Positions 43,119-54,568 of a DNA stretch of 64,000 bases are shown in pieces. Below the pieces are notes generated by a model. The model ran no database searches. It saw only the letters and a list, made by a program, of their open reading frames with translations, and was not told where the DNA came from. A program made the translations under genes and the position numbers. Position 1 is the stretch's first letter. Each line of letters starts with the position of its first letter. Source of the DNA: Drosophila miranda (Eukaryota > Arthropoda > Insecta > Diptera > Drosophilidae); NCBI RefSeq assembly GCF_003369915.1, contig NW_022881603.1, forward strand, positions 6,369,249 through 6,433,248. Reading direction: 5' to 3'.

Positions 43119-44459
43119 CTAAATCAAAATCCTTGGCCAGATACAGTAGCCGATGAGGAGGAATAGCGTCGCAGCGAGTGTGCTGGTTGTCTGGCTGGCC
43201 CCGGCTGTCACCTCGGTTGGCATTGGCTGCTCCGTTGGTTCCATGTCCATTTCGGGGACTTCTCCCCGACTCGACCTTGTTATCTGTTCCACCTGTTAGC
43301 GTATGACGCTGCCCGGACGGACCTCCACTTTGGGCAGGGGAAAGCAGTAGACACGCTCAACCTCCAACACTAGAGGCGTGGCTCTGTCCGAAGCCAGAGA
43401 TGTCTCTGTGACGGTTAGGGGCACGCATATGGTAGGCTCCTCGGCCGCGTTCTGCTCCTCGTAGGGTATCCCAACGCGGGTGATATTGAGCGGCCGTTGC
43501 GGCACCAGCGTCTCCGGCACACTCAGCTCGCTGTGCATCTGGGCGGAGTTGAGCGAGTCCTCGTAGTACTTGTAGTCATCCACAGAATCCCCAACGCTAT
43601 CGTCGCGCCTGTCAATGTTCATGCTGAGATTCCTATCCACGCGTTCGGGTTCGGTGCTCGCGGTGTTGGAGGAGCTGTCGATAAAATCCGTGGGCCAGTT
43701 GAGCGAGACCGTTGTTGACCTCGTGGCTTGAGTGGGCGCCGGAGGGTGCACCATGGATGACTGCGGCAGGCTTGAACTCGAGGAGCTAGTTGAAGATAGA
43801 GCCGGCACTGTAGTGTCATAGGGATAGGGATACGGCAAAGGCATTCAGCTGTCGTCCGTTGTGGATTGGGCTGGTCTACGTGCCGCCGTTGTCGTCTCCA
43901 CAGATTCATTGATTTGCTTGGCCATGGCCCTAAGTAGAGGCTCGGTGGCAATCAACTGTACCACTTTGAACTGGTGTGGCGTCTGCTGGGAGCTTATGCG
44001 CCGACGTCCGTGCTTCTCCGGCGATCGCTCAAAGCTGGCGGGACGAGCAAAGCCTGGACTCTGATATCCTCCAGGAGCGATGGGAGCCTGCTGTTCCTCG
44101 CTGGATCTGGATGGCTGCGCATCAATGCCTGAAACGGAGGCGTTTAGGGTTTGAACACACCGAAACATGCACTCTTACCTTCAGCTGGCACTCCCATCAG
44201 AATGGCCTCCAACCGCCCGTAGACCCGCTCCTTGGGCTGTTGCTCCGTGTCCGCCTCGTAGGGGTTCTCTGGATGCTCCGGCTTCCAGTTGCCAACTTCG
44301 TAGAATTGGGTCTGGACCAGGAATCTGTGCTTGCATATCCAAAATGCGTATACGTCCCCGGGGACAAGGCGGTGGCCCCTGCAGCTGCTGGGCGCTGATC
44401 AGGTGACATCCACTGAGGGCCACTAGCCACAGCCTCCACTCGTGCGGGTGACTAATCAT
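43119..44459 (-). pseudogene. Predicted secreted/GPI-anchored host protein, copy B
   Basis: Exons 44179-44459 and 43119-44128 with the same 50-bp intron as copy A. It lacks copy A's deletion and extra T but has two nonsense changes: TGG to TGA in DDSWMP (about 43844-43846) and CAA to TAA in VIRQQ (about 43298). The exon 1 frame break near 44306 is shared with copy A. Past the second stop the frame still encodes the hydrophobic tail. Taken together, the two copies show the ancestral gene was about 430 codons long; neither can now encode it. Confidence 0.75.
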
Positions 44460-45071
44460 CTTCGGATCTCACTTATCGGATGGGATTTTGTTTTCGATTT
44501 CTGTTTATATTATCGCGGCCTCTCGTGTGCCACTTCTGCTGATTGCTGGAGTATACCTATTCGTATATTTTACAGTTAGTTTTTCAGCGGCTTTATTGTT
44601 TCATTCTCGTTTTCAGCGGCGGCCACAATAACAAACCATTGTGCGCGTGCTTTAACGGAGCTTCGATGTCAATTCGATATTCGTTGTTGCTCTCCCCGCC
44701 TCCACTTCTCTGCATTTCTTTTCACCCCACTCCACGCCACTACACACACTCCACTCCACTCCACACTTGTAGGGGTACCGCTACCTCTTCTCGGTACCTC
44801 TTCGCTCCCGCGAATTCGACCAACCGACGCACACCTGTCCGCCCCTTATAGATTCTCCAGGTACCTCTGTTCCTCTTTTCCCCAATATCTTCGGGTTTCC
44901 CGTAGACGATGAGTTGTGATCTGCACGCGACGGCTTCTAAACGGCAACTGACGTTGGCCAAATCAATTCAAAGCCCAAGCGCTGGTCAGACAGAAACCGA
45001 GAAGAAAGATTCTTTCTAACCACAGGCCATAGAAATTTTTCCATTGTTAAACTTATTTTTTTTTCAATTTT
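44460..45071. other. Upstream region of host gene copy B
   Basis: Matches 22304-22915 with few changes. No gene. Confidence 0.4.
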
Positions 45072-45810
45072 TATACCCGATACTCAAAATGAGTATTGGG
45101 GTATATTAATTAGATTTGTGGTAAAAGTGGATGTGTGTAACGTCGAAAAGGAATCGTTTCCGACCCCATAAAGTATATATATTCTTGATCAGCATCAATA
45201 GCCGAGTCGATTGAGCCATGTCTGTCTGTCCGTCTGTCCGTCCGTCCGTCTGTCCGTCTGTCCGTCCCCTTCAGCGCCTAGTGCTCAAAGACTATAAGAG
45301 CGAGAGCAACGATGTTTTGTATCCAGACTTCTGTGATATAAAAGCTAGAGCACCCAATTTTGGGTCCACACTCCTAATATATCGGACCGAGACGAGTTTG
45401 TTTCAAAATTTCGCCACACCCCCTTCCGCCCCCACAAAGGATGAAAATCTGGGGATATTCACAAATCTCAGAGACTATTAAGGCAAGAGTAACCAAATTT
45501 GGTATCCGCACTCCTGTTAGATCTCACTATAAAACGTATATCTCAAAATTTCGCCCCACCCCCTTCCGCCCCACAAAGGACGAAAATCTGTTGCATCCAC
45601 AATATTGAGGATACGAGAAAACTAAAAACGCAGAATCATAGATAATGATCATATATATCAGATTGCTGAATCTGGATCAGATCAGATCATTTTTATAGCC
45701 AAAAGGAACAAATCAATTTGCAAACTGCCGGAGGAGAGCCATACTGACTTAGTATCGGGTATAACTGTAGAGTTGCGGTCTCCGCAGCAACTCACAACGT
45801 TCCCCCTCGT
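45072..45810 (+). mobile_element. ISY element, copy 11 (internal deletion)
   Basis: Duplicate of copy 4 with the same internal deletion (about 45338). The tetranucleotide run is slightly longer (45222-45267). Confidence 0.9.
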
Positions 45811-46254
45811 TTTCAATTTTAATTATGCGCAAGAGCGTTGAAACTTAATGGCGAATAAACAGTCTTTGGAGTTTTGCTTTTGGGGTCTATGCTTTGCCTG
45901 CCATGGCGGTGAAAATGCAGCGGAATTGATTTATTTTTTGGTGGACTCTCCATATTTCTTAACACTTACCATACGACAGTTTGACGACTATAAAAGGTGG
46001 TTTGTAGAACTTGTTGAAATTTTGAATAACTCTTAATAGAAAACTCAAAGCATTATAAGTATTGCTTGATCTTATCTGAATAGTTTTATGGTTAAAACTA
46101 TTGTGATTGACACGTTCTAAACACGAATATATTTAGTTTGTCTTCTTATAGTAGTAGCACCTTCCAAGGCTTCTAAATAATTGCACCAAATTTAATCAAA
46201 GTTAAATTATTAGCCATAGAATACTATATTAAATCATACAAACATTAGATGATA
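45811..46254. repeat. Amplified segment S-R, copy 5 (S part)
   Basis: A complete S block, nearly identical to copy 3. Confidence 0.9.
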
Positions 46255-47377
46255 ACGAGGAAAAACGTTGTGAGTTGCTGCGGACACCGCAACTCTACAG
46301 TTATACCCGATACTTAGTCAGTATGGCTCTCCTCCGGCAGACGCCGCGAAATATTAAACGACACGACAAAGAGTGCGTGCGAGAGAGACAGAAAATCAGT
46401 CTGAGCGTGACGTCGGGCGCTGCGTAGCCAGTGCAAATTGATTTGTTCCTTTTGGGAATAAAAATGATCCGATCTGATCCAGATTCAGCAGTCTGATAGA
46501 TATGGTCATAATCTATGATTCTGCGTTTTTAGTTTTCTCGTATCCTCAATATTGTGGATGCAACAGATTTTCGTCTTTTGTGGGGACGGAAGGGGGTGGG
46601 GTGAAATTTTGAGATATACGTTTTATAGTGAGATCTAACAGGAGTGCGGATACCAAATTTGGTTACTCTAGCCTTAATAGTCTCTGAGATTTGTGGATGC
46701 CCCAGATTTTCGTCCTTTGCGGGGGCGGAAGGGGGTGTGGCGAAATTTGGACACGAAACGGTCAAGGTCCGATATCACAGGAGTGTGGATACCAAATTTG
46801 GTTGCTCTGGCTCTTATAGGTTCTGAGATCCTTGAACTCATATTTTGCAATTGGCAAAGCCGACCATGAAACCTGTGTGTTAGAGAGAGACAGAGCGAGA
46901 AAGAATGAAATTGTTTTCTTGATTCTGGCTATACTCATTATACGATCTGGTTCAGATTTTACACTCTAGAACATATAGTCATCCTCTACGATTCTGCGTT
47001 TTTGGTTTTATCGTATCTTTAAAAATGTGGATGCCACAGATTTTCGTCCTTTGTGGGGGCGGAAGTGGGCGGGGCGAAGTTTTGAAATATTTTTGTAGCA
47101 GTGACATATCACAGAAGTCTGGATCCAAAACATCGTTGCTCTAGCTCTTATAGTCTTTGAGCACTAGGCGCTGAAAGGGACGGACAGACGGACAGACGGA
47201 CGGACGGACAGACGGACAGACGGACAGACAGACATGGCTCAATCGACTCGGCTATTGATGCTGATCAAGAATATATATACTTTATGGGGTCGGAAACGAT
47301 TCCTTCTGGACGTTACACACATCCACTTTTACCACAAATCTAATATACCCCAATACTCATTTTGAGTATCGGGTATA
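46255..47377 (-). mobile_element. ISY element, copy 12 (inverted, full length)
   Basis: Same insertion point as copy 5 and a duplicate of it. The GGAC/AGAC run (47179-47233) differs in length. GA-rich blocks are at about 46378-46393 and 46883-46902. Confidence 0.92.
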
Positions 47378-48363
47378 ATAAAATGGAGCTCTTCAAACCC
47401 ATCCTTATACTTGTTGTAGAACTAAACGGCTTTTTGGTTTTATTTTATTTTACTGATGAGCTTTTTGGCCATACCAATATTTTGACCGCAGGTGTATGCG
47501 TACACTTATGCAAATATGTGGCCAAATCGCTTGCCGTTTCGTGGCACAAAAGATTTAGCTGGTTTTTGCCCGTTTGCTGTTTGTTCTTGTAGCCTGTTGA
47601 TGACAGCTATTTTTGTTTCTTCTTGTTGCTTGTTTGGCTAAGGGCTACTTTTCACCGAAGGCCAACGGTTAAATAGTTTTGGGCCATGAGCTTATGAAAT
47701 AATTCGCCGATTGAGTGGAGAGACCGGCTGGAGTTGGGCCACTAGCCCATTCATGGACCACTACGTCTGTACGGCTCGATTCTCCCCGTTCCCATTCCCG
47801 TTCCCAATCCCAATCTCGCAAACTGTCATAACAATGCAACCAGCAACCAGTCGGAGGCGCTCTACAGACAATTTCCATGCATACATCAAGCAGCAGTATG
47901 TGCAACAGCAAGCAGCACTAGAAGAAGATGAAGAGTCGACGGCAGTCGATGTAGAAATATGGAAAATTGGAAAAGCTCAACCTGCGCTGCATGAAATTAA
48001 ATCAATAAACTGACAGAGGAAACTCGATCTGCGAAAAAGACAGTAAACCAGCAACGAAAAAGATAACAATAAATAAGGAAAAATTAAAAAAAAAAATAAT
48101 AAGACCCATAAACGCTTTGTCACGTCTGCATTATGGACACCAGACGATGGATGGAGAGGGTGGAGGATGGAGGATGCTGGAGGAGCAGTGGCTCGTAGTG
48201 AAATGGGAAAAATGGGAAAATCATCAAGTCGGTTTGGCGTAATGGACACGTTAGATTTTCTTTTATTGTTTTATAGCGGCAAAACTTTCACACTCGTTAA
48301 CAAAATTATAATTTATTGAGTGCCCGATGCGATGAGTTCGAGTGCGTGTGCGTGTGTGTTTCT
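47378..48363. repeat. Amplified segment S-R, copy 5 (R, ancestral right border)
   Basis: The only R copy that continues into single-copy DNA (GTGTTTCTGTAAGTGG at 48356-48371) instead of ISY. This marks it as the original position and 48363 as the amplification breakpoint. It differs from the other copies at several sites and lacks a CTGTCTGAG segment near 48128. Confidence 0.88.
47753..48013 (+). CDS. Possible small ORF in R copy 5 (86 codons)
   Basis: ATG at 47753, stop at 48011-48013. Residues include a proline/phenylalanine repeat (PFPFPFPIPIS), a basic RRRST stretch and an acidic Glu/Asp-rich C-terminal half. R copies 1-4 have TAA where this copy has TAT (47897-47899), so the frame is cut short in all of them. 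There is no recognised domain. An alternative reading is that the site is a splice donor (GTATGT here, GTAAGT in the other copies). It may be chance; codon statistics and a homologue search would decide. Confidence 0.2.
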   Translation: MDHYVCTARFSPFPFPFPIPISQTVITMQPATSRRRSTDNFHAYIKQQYVQQQAALEEDEESTAVDVEIWKIGKAQPALHEIKSIN

Positions 48364-48615
48364 GTAAGTGGAGCTTAGTTATGCAAATTTCATGTTAGTC
48401 GATACAGCTTGCCGAGCGGAGAGTGGTTCCAGATTCCAAATGGGAAGCTTTGGAAGAATTTGCAAATGAAATCACAGTCTTATTGTTGTTGGTGTTGTTC
48501 TGGCGGGGAATGTTGGTTGGCGGATTAGTAATGTTTAGCAAATGTTTTCAGCACGTTTCCAGGATCATCAGTTCGGTGGGGGTGGAAAGGATGGGGGAAT
48601 CTGAAGAACACACAT
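48364..48615. other. Single-copy flank and 3' region of cuticle gene 1
   Basis: No repeat and no gene seen, apart from the likely 3' UTR of the cuticle gene next to 48616. Confidence 0.4.
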
Positions 48616-49297
48616 CTATTGATTCTCGAGCAGACCGATATATGGCCCATTTTGATTGGCAACGCGACGCTCCTCCAGCTTCCGGGCAAAGTCTGGGTCC
48701 GTTTTGGCCCGCTGCTCGAGTCGTTCCTGCTGCAGCTTGATGCCAGCATAGATCTGGTCCAGTCCCTTCTGGATCTCCTCGGGTATGGCGGGCGGGGTGG
48801 GTATGTGGTCGCCTGTGGCACGGAAGCCGTTCTCATCGGCCGTGTACTGAACGTTTACCAGCTGGCCCTCCGGTGACTGGTACGAGTACTGGCCATGCTG
48901 GACCAGGACTCCATTTGGATTCGTGTCAAAGTCCTTGAGGAAGCCCGTCTCCTTGTGGATGATGTTGTTGCCCGTCTCGTACTCCGTCTTGTAGCTGCCG
49001 TCCTCGCTCTGTTCCTTGTTGTAATTGAGAATGGGTATCCATGTACTCGTCTCGCGCAGATCCTCGTGGCGATGATGGTCGGGCTTTTCGTCCCGCGGTA
49101 TGTTGTTGGCGCTGTGATGCTGGTTATGATGCTGGTGCTGATGCTGGCCGTGGCAGGACAGAGCAAGCATCGAGATGAGTATCTGCAAACGATAGTTGCA
49201 GTTTAATAGTTCACAGTTCACACAAATCCCAGATGCGGCTGGGACGGTGTCTAGGTCTGGGGGAGGGGGACGGCACGGGACTTACAAGCACTTTCAT
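48616..49297 (-). CDS. RR-1 cuticle protein, gene 1
   Basis: Two exons: 49286-49297 (codes MKVL) and 48616-49182, joined by a GT-AG intron of 103 bp; 192 residues. The tiny first exon interrupting the signal peptide is typical of insect cuticle genes; the joined start MKVLILISMLALSCHG is a clear signal peptide. A His/Gln-rich stretch follows, then the extended Rebers-Riddiford domain (DGSYKTEYETGNN ... YSYQSPEGQLVNVQYTADENGFRATGDHIPTPP, about residues 75-150), which binds chitin. The C-terminal tail is charged and helical. A TATA box lies at 49432-49439. It appears intact. The Cpr number is not assigned. Confidence 0.92.
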
Positions 49298-49431
49298 TTC
49301 GTTGGGAGTCTTTTATCCACTGATTGGTGATTTTTTGTTGGACCGATTTGTCGCCCGTTTGGCTGGCACTACGACTGGCAAGTGAAAGCAGCTCCGTCAG
49401 ACACTGTGCCAAGCGCGGCCCTATTTAAGCC

Positions 49432-49439
49432 TTATATAG
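49432..49439 (-). promoter_or_regulatory. TATA box of cuticle gene 1
   Basis: TATATAAG on the minus strand, about 135 bases upstream of the start codon, a fitting distance for a short 5' UTR. Confidence 0.6.
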
Positions 49440-51617
49440 GCGAATCGCTCCGACTCTGGCCTCCTCTCTTTGTCGCTGTTGCTGCTGCTATAGTTGTCCG
49501 ACTGAGCAGATCCAACCGATGGGTAATTGTTGTTTGTACGCTCAGTGATGCTTAAATGTTAAAATCAAAAACAAAATCAATTGTCGCTCTTATTACAGAC
49601 AGTACCAAAGTTTTAACTTTAACTTTAACATATTCAGAGTTTTGGCATTTTATTGGACGACAGTTACCATTTAAAGGATTACCCGTAGAAATTGATATTT
49701 GGGATCATCTCATACCGATCAAAGACAGAATTTTTGAAAATTCTTAGAGGAAAATTCTTAGGGAAAAAGGGTGTTCCATTGGCTCTAGTAGACTCCGCTC
49801 CGAACTCGTATTTTGAGATCTAGAGATGCCTCAACTCTGGCCCACACCTAAGTCGAGTTTTCGGTTGCATGTATTTCGATTGTGTGGCACGTACAGACAT
49901 ACATAGGTACAGCTCAAATGTCTGCTGATTGTCTGTCGTTATTTAGAAACAAGCCAGAACGAGTTTTTTTTTTGCGTTTGTTGTTGTCTTTGCCAAATGC
50001 AGATTACTCGGGGCTCTCTGCAGCTCTTGCCCCATGATATATGCATCTTAAGCGCCGCAGAGATTCCGCAGCTTCGGATTCGGATTCAGATTCACATTCG
50101 GATTCGTATTCGGACTCGGATTCTTGTAATTGCAGACGATTCGTGGATGGCTTGGATTGGGATGCCATCCGTGAGGAGAGTGACATACTAACAACACCAC
50201 AAGTGAACTGAAACGAAAATTGTTGTAACAATTCAAGTGTTTGCCGGTGAGGTGAGGCAAGACGATAATTGACTTCAATGCGGGGCGCATCGGGGTCGGT
50301 CTTGGTATTCTCTTGTCTTCGCAAATGTTAATTAGTTGCCATACAATTGTGTTAATCTGCAAAAATTTGTGGGGAAGAGAATCCAAATCAGCAGCAATGC
50401 GAGGAAAAAAGATGAATTTAACTATCATCGAGATCCAACACTTGCAACACAATGCCGCCGCGAGTTAAACAACCGGCGGAGAGCCGGCGAAAACCCGAAA
50501 AAAGAAATGAAGTCAAAGCGGACTTTGGGGATCGATTATGAAGATACCCTTGGTTCCATATTCAGGAGAATGTAAATAAAATATTTTAATGCGCCACAAA
50601 TTGTGCCACAACGGATGGTTTCCTTGCGTGGCAAGCAGCTGTTCGCCAAAGTTATAGGATTTTCGGTGAGGGTATAAAAACCGGGCGAACCAAAAGCAGA
50701 AAACACCGACGCCTATTGCAACAAACGACCTCTTCGCTGTGCTCCAAGCCTCGTCCCTCGTCCGCTCTGTGTCTGTCCACGTCGGCGTCTCCATCTTCCG
50801 CACCCACAACTGCAACTGCAACTGCAACAGCTACAGCCACAGCAACCAAGCCTCCTCCTCGTCTGGTGAGTCACTTATCGGCGCGCCAAGTTGTGCAACT
50901 TTTCTGCTGATGCTGCTGATGCTGCCACAGGCACGGACCAAAAAGAAAATGAAAAGGAAAGCTATGCGAGGTTAGCTGTCCAATGCAGTCCCCCACCAAA
51001 TTTGCCCCACTCACACACTGACCACAAGACTGGGATCTGCCACATCCGAAAGGGGGCAGGCAGCTGTAAATGTCAAACGATTTTTACCCTTACATTCTTA
51101 GCATTTGCCGTGATCTGTTGCTGTTGCTGCTGCTGCTTTTGTGGCTGTTCTTTTGAACAACATTTGACATTTGGGTTTTGGCTCTGGCTCTGGCTCTGGC
51201 TCCGTCGGTGTGTGAGTGTCATCCGCTGAGACAGCGACTGGTTTACAGAGCCCCGATGCTGGCCATAAATTTCCAGGCTCGTGGTTGTGAAATGTCTTGT
51301 CAATGCTGCGAATCTTGAGCTTGAATCGTAAGTAATGCTCTAGTAAGGAATGGCGATGACAGTTTCGTCCACAGTACTTGACATAAAGATCACGTACAGC
51401 GTAGGCGACAAGTGGCTGGCCATACAGAACCAAATTAATTCCTAAACTTTAATACACCACTTTTTCAAAAGTGCTTTCGTTTATTTCTCTGCATTCGTTC
51501 AGATTCTTTCACCTCTTCATATCGAGAATCTCTTTCCTTGAGCAATTAGTTAAGTTTCATTCAATTACCTTATTTACCCCTCGTTTTGGCTGGATCGTAT
51601 AACACTGAGACTCGTAT
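49440..51617. other. Intergenic region between cuticle gene 1 and the DUF1091 cluster
   Basis: No supported coding gene. It has a short GGATTC-like hexanucleotide repeat (50076-50125), a CAACTG repeat (50803-50830), a Trp/Leu-coding GGCTCT repeat (51181-51202) and a possible promoter at 50673. ORFs here are low-complexity frames. Confidence 0.5.
50673..50680 (+). promoter_or_regulatory. Possible plus-strand TATA box
   Basis: TATAAAAA followed after about 195 bases by a splice-donor-like CTG|GTGAGT (50868-50876). This could be the promoter and first exon of an unrecognised transcript; no downstream coding exon was found. Confidence 0.25.
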
Positions 51618-52241
51618 TTAACATATAAGAGTCAAGTGATAGAAAACTGATTTCGACTTTAAATCGGTTGTTGGCAAAAAGCCTGGCAAATTATCGGCAA
51701 TGCTTATATTGGGATATGAGTAGAGGCCCTATAGAAAAATTATAAGTGCTGTAGGGCAAAATCAGCAGCAAAAGCTAGCATCGAGGCTCACCTTTGGACG
51801 GGGACACTTCAGCTGGGAGCTCGCCTTCTTGCCAAGCGACTTCACGATCACCGCAATAAACTTGTGGCCATACAGGCCTTTGGAGAACTGACAGACGTCG
51901 ACATTCAGATCGATAATTTTGTGGTATTCCTTGAAGGGTGGTCGAGGCAAAAACAATTTGAACGTGGCATTGAGCTGAGATATAGCCTGAAGATAGTCAA
52001 CTTCGACGGTAATCAGAGACTTATCGTTATCCAGGATGATACATTTGTGCCGGCTCACATGGAGTGGGTTCGATGCGCAATTGAAGGTTTTCCATTGCAG
52101 ACTCAGGCGACTCTTAGAAGGCGAAATCTGTCGAAGAGTTGATTCCAATATTTCCAATTTATTTTTGGCTATGAATACCTTTGCTGCTTTCCCATGGTAG
52201 GGCAGAAAAACGATCAAGAACAGCCAGTGAAATTTAGCCAT
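51618..52241 (-). CDS. DUF1091 family secreted protein, gene D1
   Basis: Exons 51792-52241 and 51618-51728, intron 63 bp (GT-AG, phase 0); 186 residues. I chose the ATG at 52241 because it begins a signal peptide (MAKFHWLFLIVFLPYHG); an upstream in-frame ATG at 52289 would bury it. The family pattern is visible: an early FNCAS...HKC pair, a central DVCQF, and KCPRPK joined across the intron to GLYSYPNISIADNLPGFLP, the family's C-terminal motif. DUF1091 proteins are small secreted proteins with an MD-2-like lipid-binding pattern; in flies some are linked to taste or pheromone sensing. First and most downstream of three in tandem. It appears intact. Confidence 0.82.
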
Positions 52242-52489
52242 GATCGGGCTCCGAACAATTAGTACTGTCTGGCTGCAAAGCCCAATCACGGCTTATAAGT
52301 GTGAACAGTTGCGGATGATTGTTTTGTTAATTGTGCTCAGTAATATGTATTTTTCGTGATTGTTTTTTAAGTGGAATACTGTTCTGTATTTATCTCCCGA
52401 TCACTTTATGGACACGAGTACAAACGAAAAGGTCGGAATCCAATTTAGTTGTGTTCTGAACTTGACAGCATTTTATTGTAAGGATTCTT

Positions 52490-53140
52490 TTATATTTCTG
52501 AAATGTCTCCTCTTAGAGTCACATTCAAATACGTTTTCTTTGCACGGAAAATGTGGACCTCTACTAAAATACTGCTTGCCGGCAGGAACGAGGGTAAAAC
52601 TTCCTCTATACTTATGTTGTGATAGTAAATGAAGCCCTGAAATCATGGAAAGATGTCACTTTGTTTTAAGCTACTCCATTAATTAAACTACCTTTTTTAT
52701 GGGACATTTTCGCTGATTACTGAATTTGACAACGGCATTATAGATCTTAGCCATCATGGTAGTGCCTTTTGACAAATCCGATATTACGCGGCAGCCATCA
52801 AAGGAAATGTCAAGGAACTTCCGATACGCTTCCGATTGCTTGAATCGGGTGGATATTTTCATGTAAGTCCTAACGGATGGTACTGCTTCCAGCAACTTAA
52901 CTTCCACATTCAAGAGTTCAACTTCCAATGCCTTAGGTCCGCAATCTGGCATTTCTGATGGTCTGCATATTGTGGACCTGTTTGGCAATCAAAACAATCC
53001 CACCTCAGACGTCTGTGCTGTTGAAAATGATTATATTCAGTTTGTTAGAGACCACTCTTAGGTATAACCCTCATGCGTACCTTGGGCTCGCTGCCTGTGA
53101 TGAGGAGGATCGCTACCAAGATTAACCACTTGTAGAACAT
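52490..53140 (-). pseudogene. DUF1091 family gene D2 (one-base frameshift)
   Basis: Three exons by comparison with D3: 53081-53140 (MFYKWLILVAILLITGSEPK, a signal peptide), 52692-53017 and 52490-52636, with GT-AG introns of 63 and 55 bp. Exon 2 is 326 bases, one short of a multiple of three. It starts in one frame (through WDCFDC and HQKCQI) and must change frame near 52910-52940 to reach the family region (VEVKLLEAV, ISFDGCRVI, KCPIKK). Exon 3 is intact (GFIYYHNISIEEVLPSFLP ... LRGDISEI). Splice sites look good, so the lesion is recent, or a sequencing error, or a mis-modelled exon. Confidence 0.7.
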
Positions 53141-53882
53141 CGCTCTTGGTCAGTTGCTAACCAACTAAGGCTGAATGATTTAGTGAGCTCATTGATTCAT
53201 AGATTTTTAGATAGATATTGCAATAATAAAATATCCATAGCATAGAATAATATTCCAGCAATTATCTAACGATTAAAGCGATCAATTCTGCGTAAAACCC
53301 TGATTTGTTGGTAAATGGGGGAGGATCCACGATTTGGGTTATTCTGGATGATCCCATTCGAACCGGATCTTCAAAATTGTGGACAAATAATAACAAATGT
53401 CTATACTTATCTCTCCATAATATAAAATAGTTTTGGGTCGATAAAAATGTATCTTACAGATGCAAATGTATCTCACAGGACCAAACGACAGCCTCGTTAA
53501 TTCTTGAAAAGTCGCAGGTGGGATGGGCGAGAAGCCCCAAAATATCTACATTCTAACTACATGTTTGGTGGCGACACCTGACGACACATCGAACAAACCG
53601 TTTTGACAAATTTTTCCATCGGCTCTTAGTGGCGCCACTTCAAAATATAATTAACTCAAAATTTAATTATTTCAAGCAGATTAGGATCAGGTCATCAGAT
53701 CAGATAACGTTACTTATGCGGGACACTGCATACCACCAGGAAGTGAAGAATAGAATGACCGCTGAAACAAGTCAATCAACCAGTCAGTCGGTCAGTTAGA
53801 TCAGATTGATTTTGAAGACTCGATTAATTTGTTCTGAATGTGCAATTTAATTGTTATTGAGATGCTCTGCAGATTGAAAGCA
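53141..53882. other. Spacer between DUF1091 genes D2 and D3
   Basis: AT-rich, no ORF of note. It must contain the D2 promoter; no TATA box was assigned. Confidence 0.4.
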
Positions 53883-54568
53883 TTATAGATATTTCTTTTT
53901 CCTGGCATTCTCCTTGGCAGTGTCAAAGAGATGACCCCGGAGTGTTACATTCATCACGACGGCGACCTTGGGTATGAAGATGTCAAAATGGGCCATGAAA
54001 TCGGTCTCGGTCAGCATGGGCGGCAGGTCGGTTACCGATATGTTCTTCGAGTAGTAATTACCCTGGAATTGTCGAACTTAGTACAGAACTGAGATGCTGA
54101 ACTTCCATGTCCTACCTTTGGAAAGGGACATCGCATGACCACATTACTGCTTCGGGCCAAAGTGCTCACCAAAAAATCAATCAGCATCTTCCGCTTGCGT
54201 TCCCGTATTACTTTGCACACATCGAAGGTGATATCGAATATCTGGGTATATACCTTTTTCGGATTGGGCAGCGATACCCTGAGGGCACCACTCAAAGTGG
54301 GAAGATTTTTCAGATGTTCGACAGAACTTTCCATGGTCCTGTTCAGAGGCGGCAAAATCTTGCAGTTTATATTGGTTAAGTATATGGGATTTCCCACGCA
54401 GTTCATTTGGCTCATCTGCACGAAGTAGCCCTGGTGCTGAAACGTGGATAATGTGAAGTCTTTAGATCAAAGTACAGAGTAACTTACTATCAAAACGTTG
54501 GCCGCTGCTGCACGCTGCGTCTGCAGGAAGCTGGCCATAAAGCCGATGGTCCAGAGCAATTTCCACAT
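53883..54568 (-). CDS. DUF1091 family secreted protein, gene D3
   Basis: Three exons: 54488-54568, 54116-54436 and 53883-54062, with introns of 51 and 53 bp, all GT-AG and phase 0; 193 residues. The signal peptide is MWKLLWTIGFMASFLQTQ. Family landmarks: MNCVGN, NINCKI, IFDITFDVCKVI, MRCPFPK joined to GNYYSKNISVTDLPPML, and a basic C-terminus (ENARKKKYL). No lesion seen. It shares strand and exon layout with D2, indicating tandem duplication. Likely extracellular; the ligand is unknown. Confidence 0.85.

Noticed and set aside
49556-49747. 63-codon ORF near cuticle gene 1
   Set aside because: Isolated, AT-rich, no promoter or homology that I recognise.
50004-50324. Asp/Glu/Ser-rich ORFs over the GGATTC-like repeat
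   Set aside because: Low-complexity frame from a hexanucleotide repeat.
50716-51229. Plus-strand ORFs rich in Thr/Ala or Cys after the TATA-like box
   Set aside because: Composed of CAACTG and TGCTGC repeats; no conserved domain, and splice options lead nowhere.
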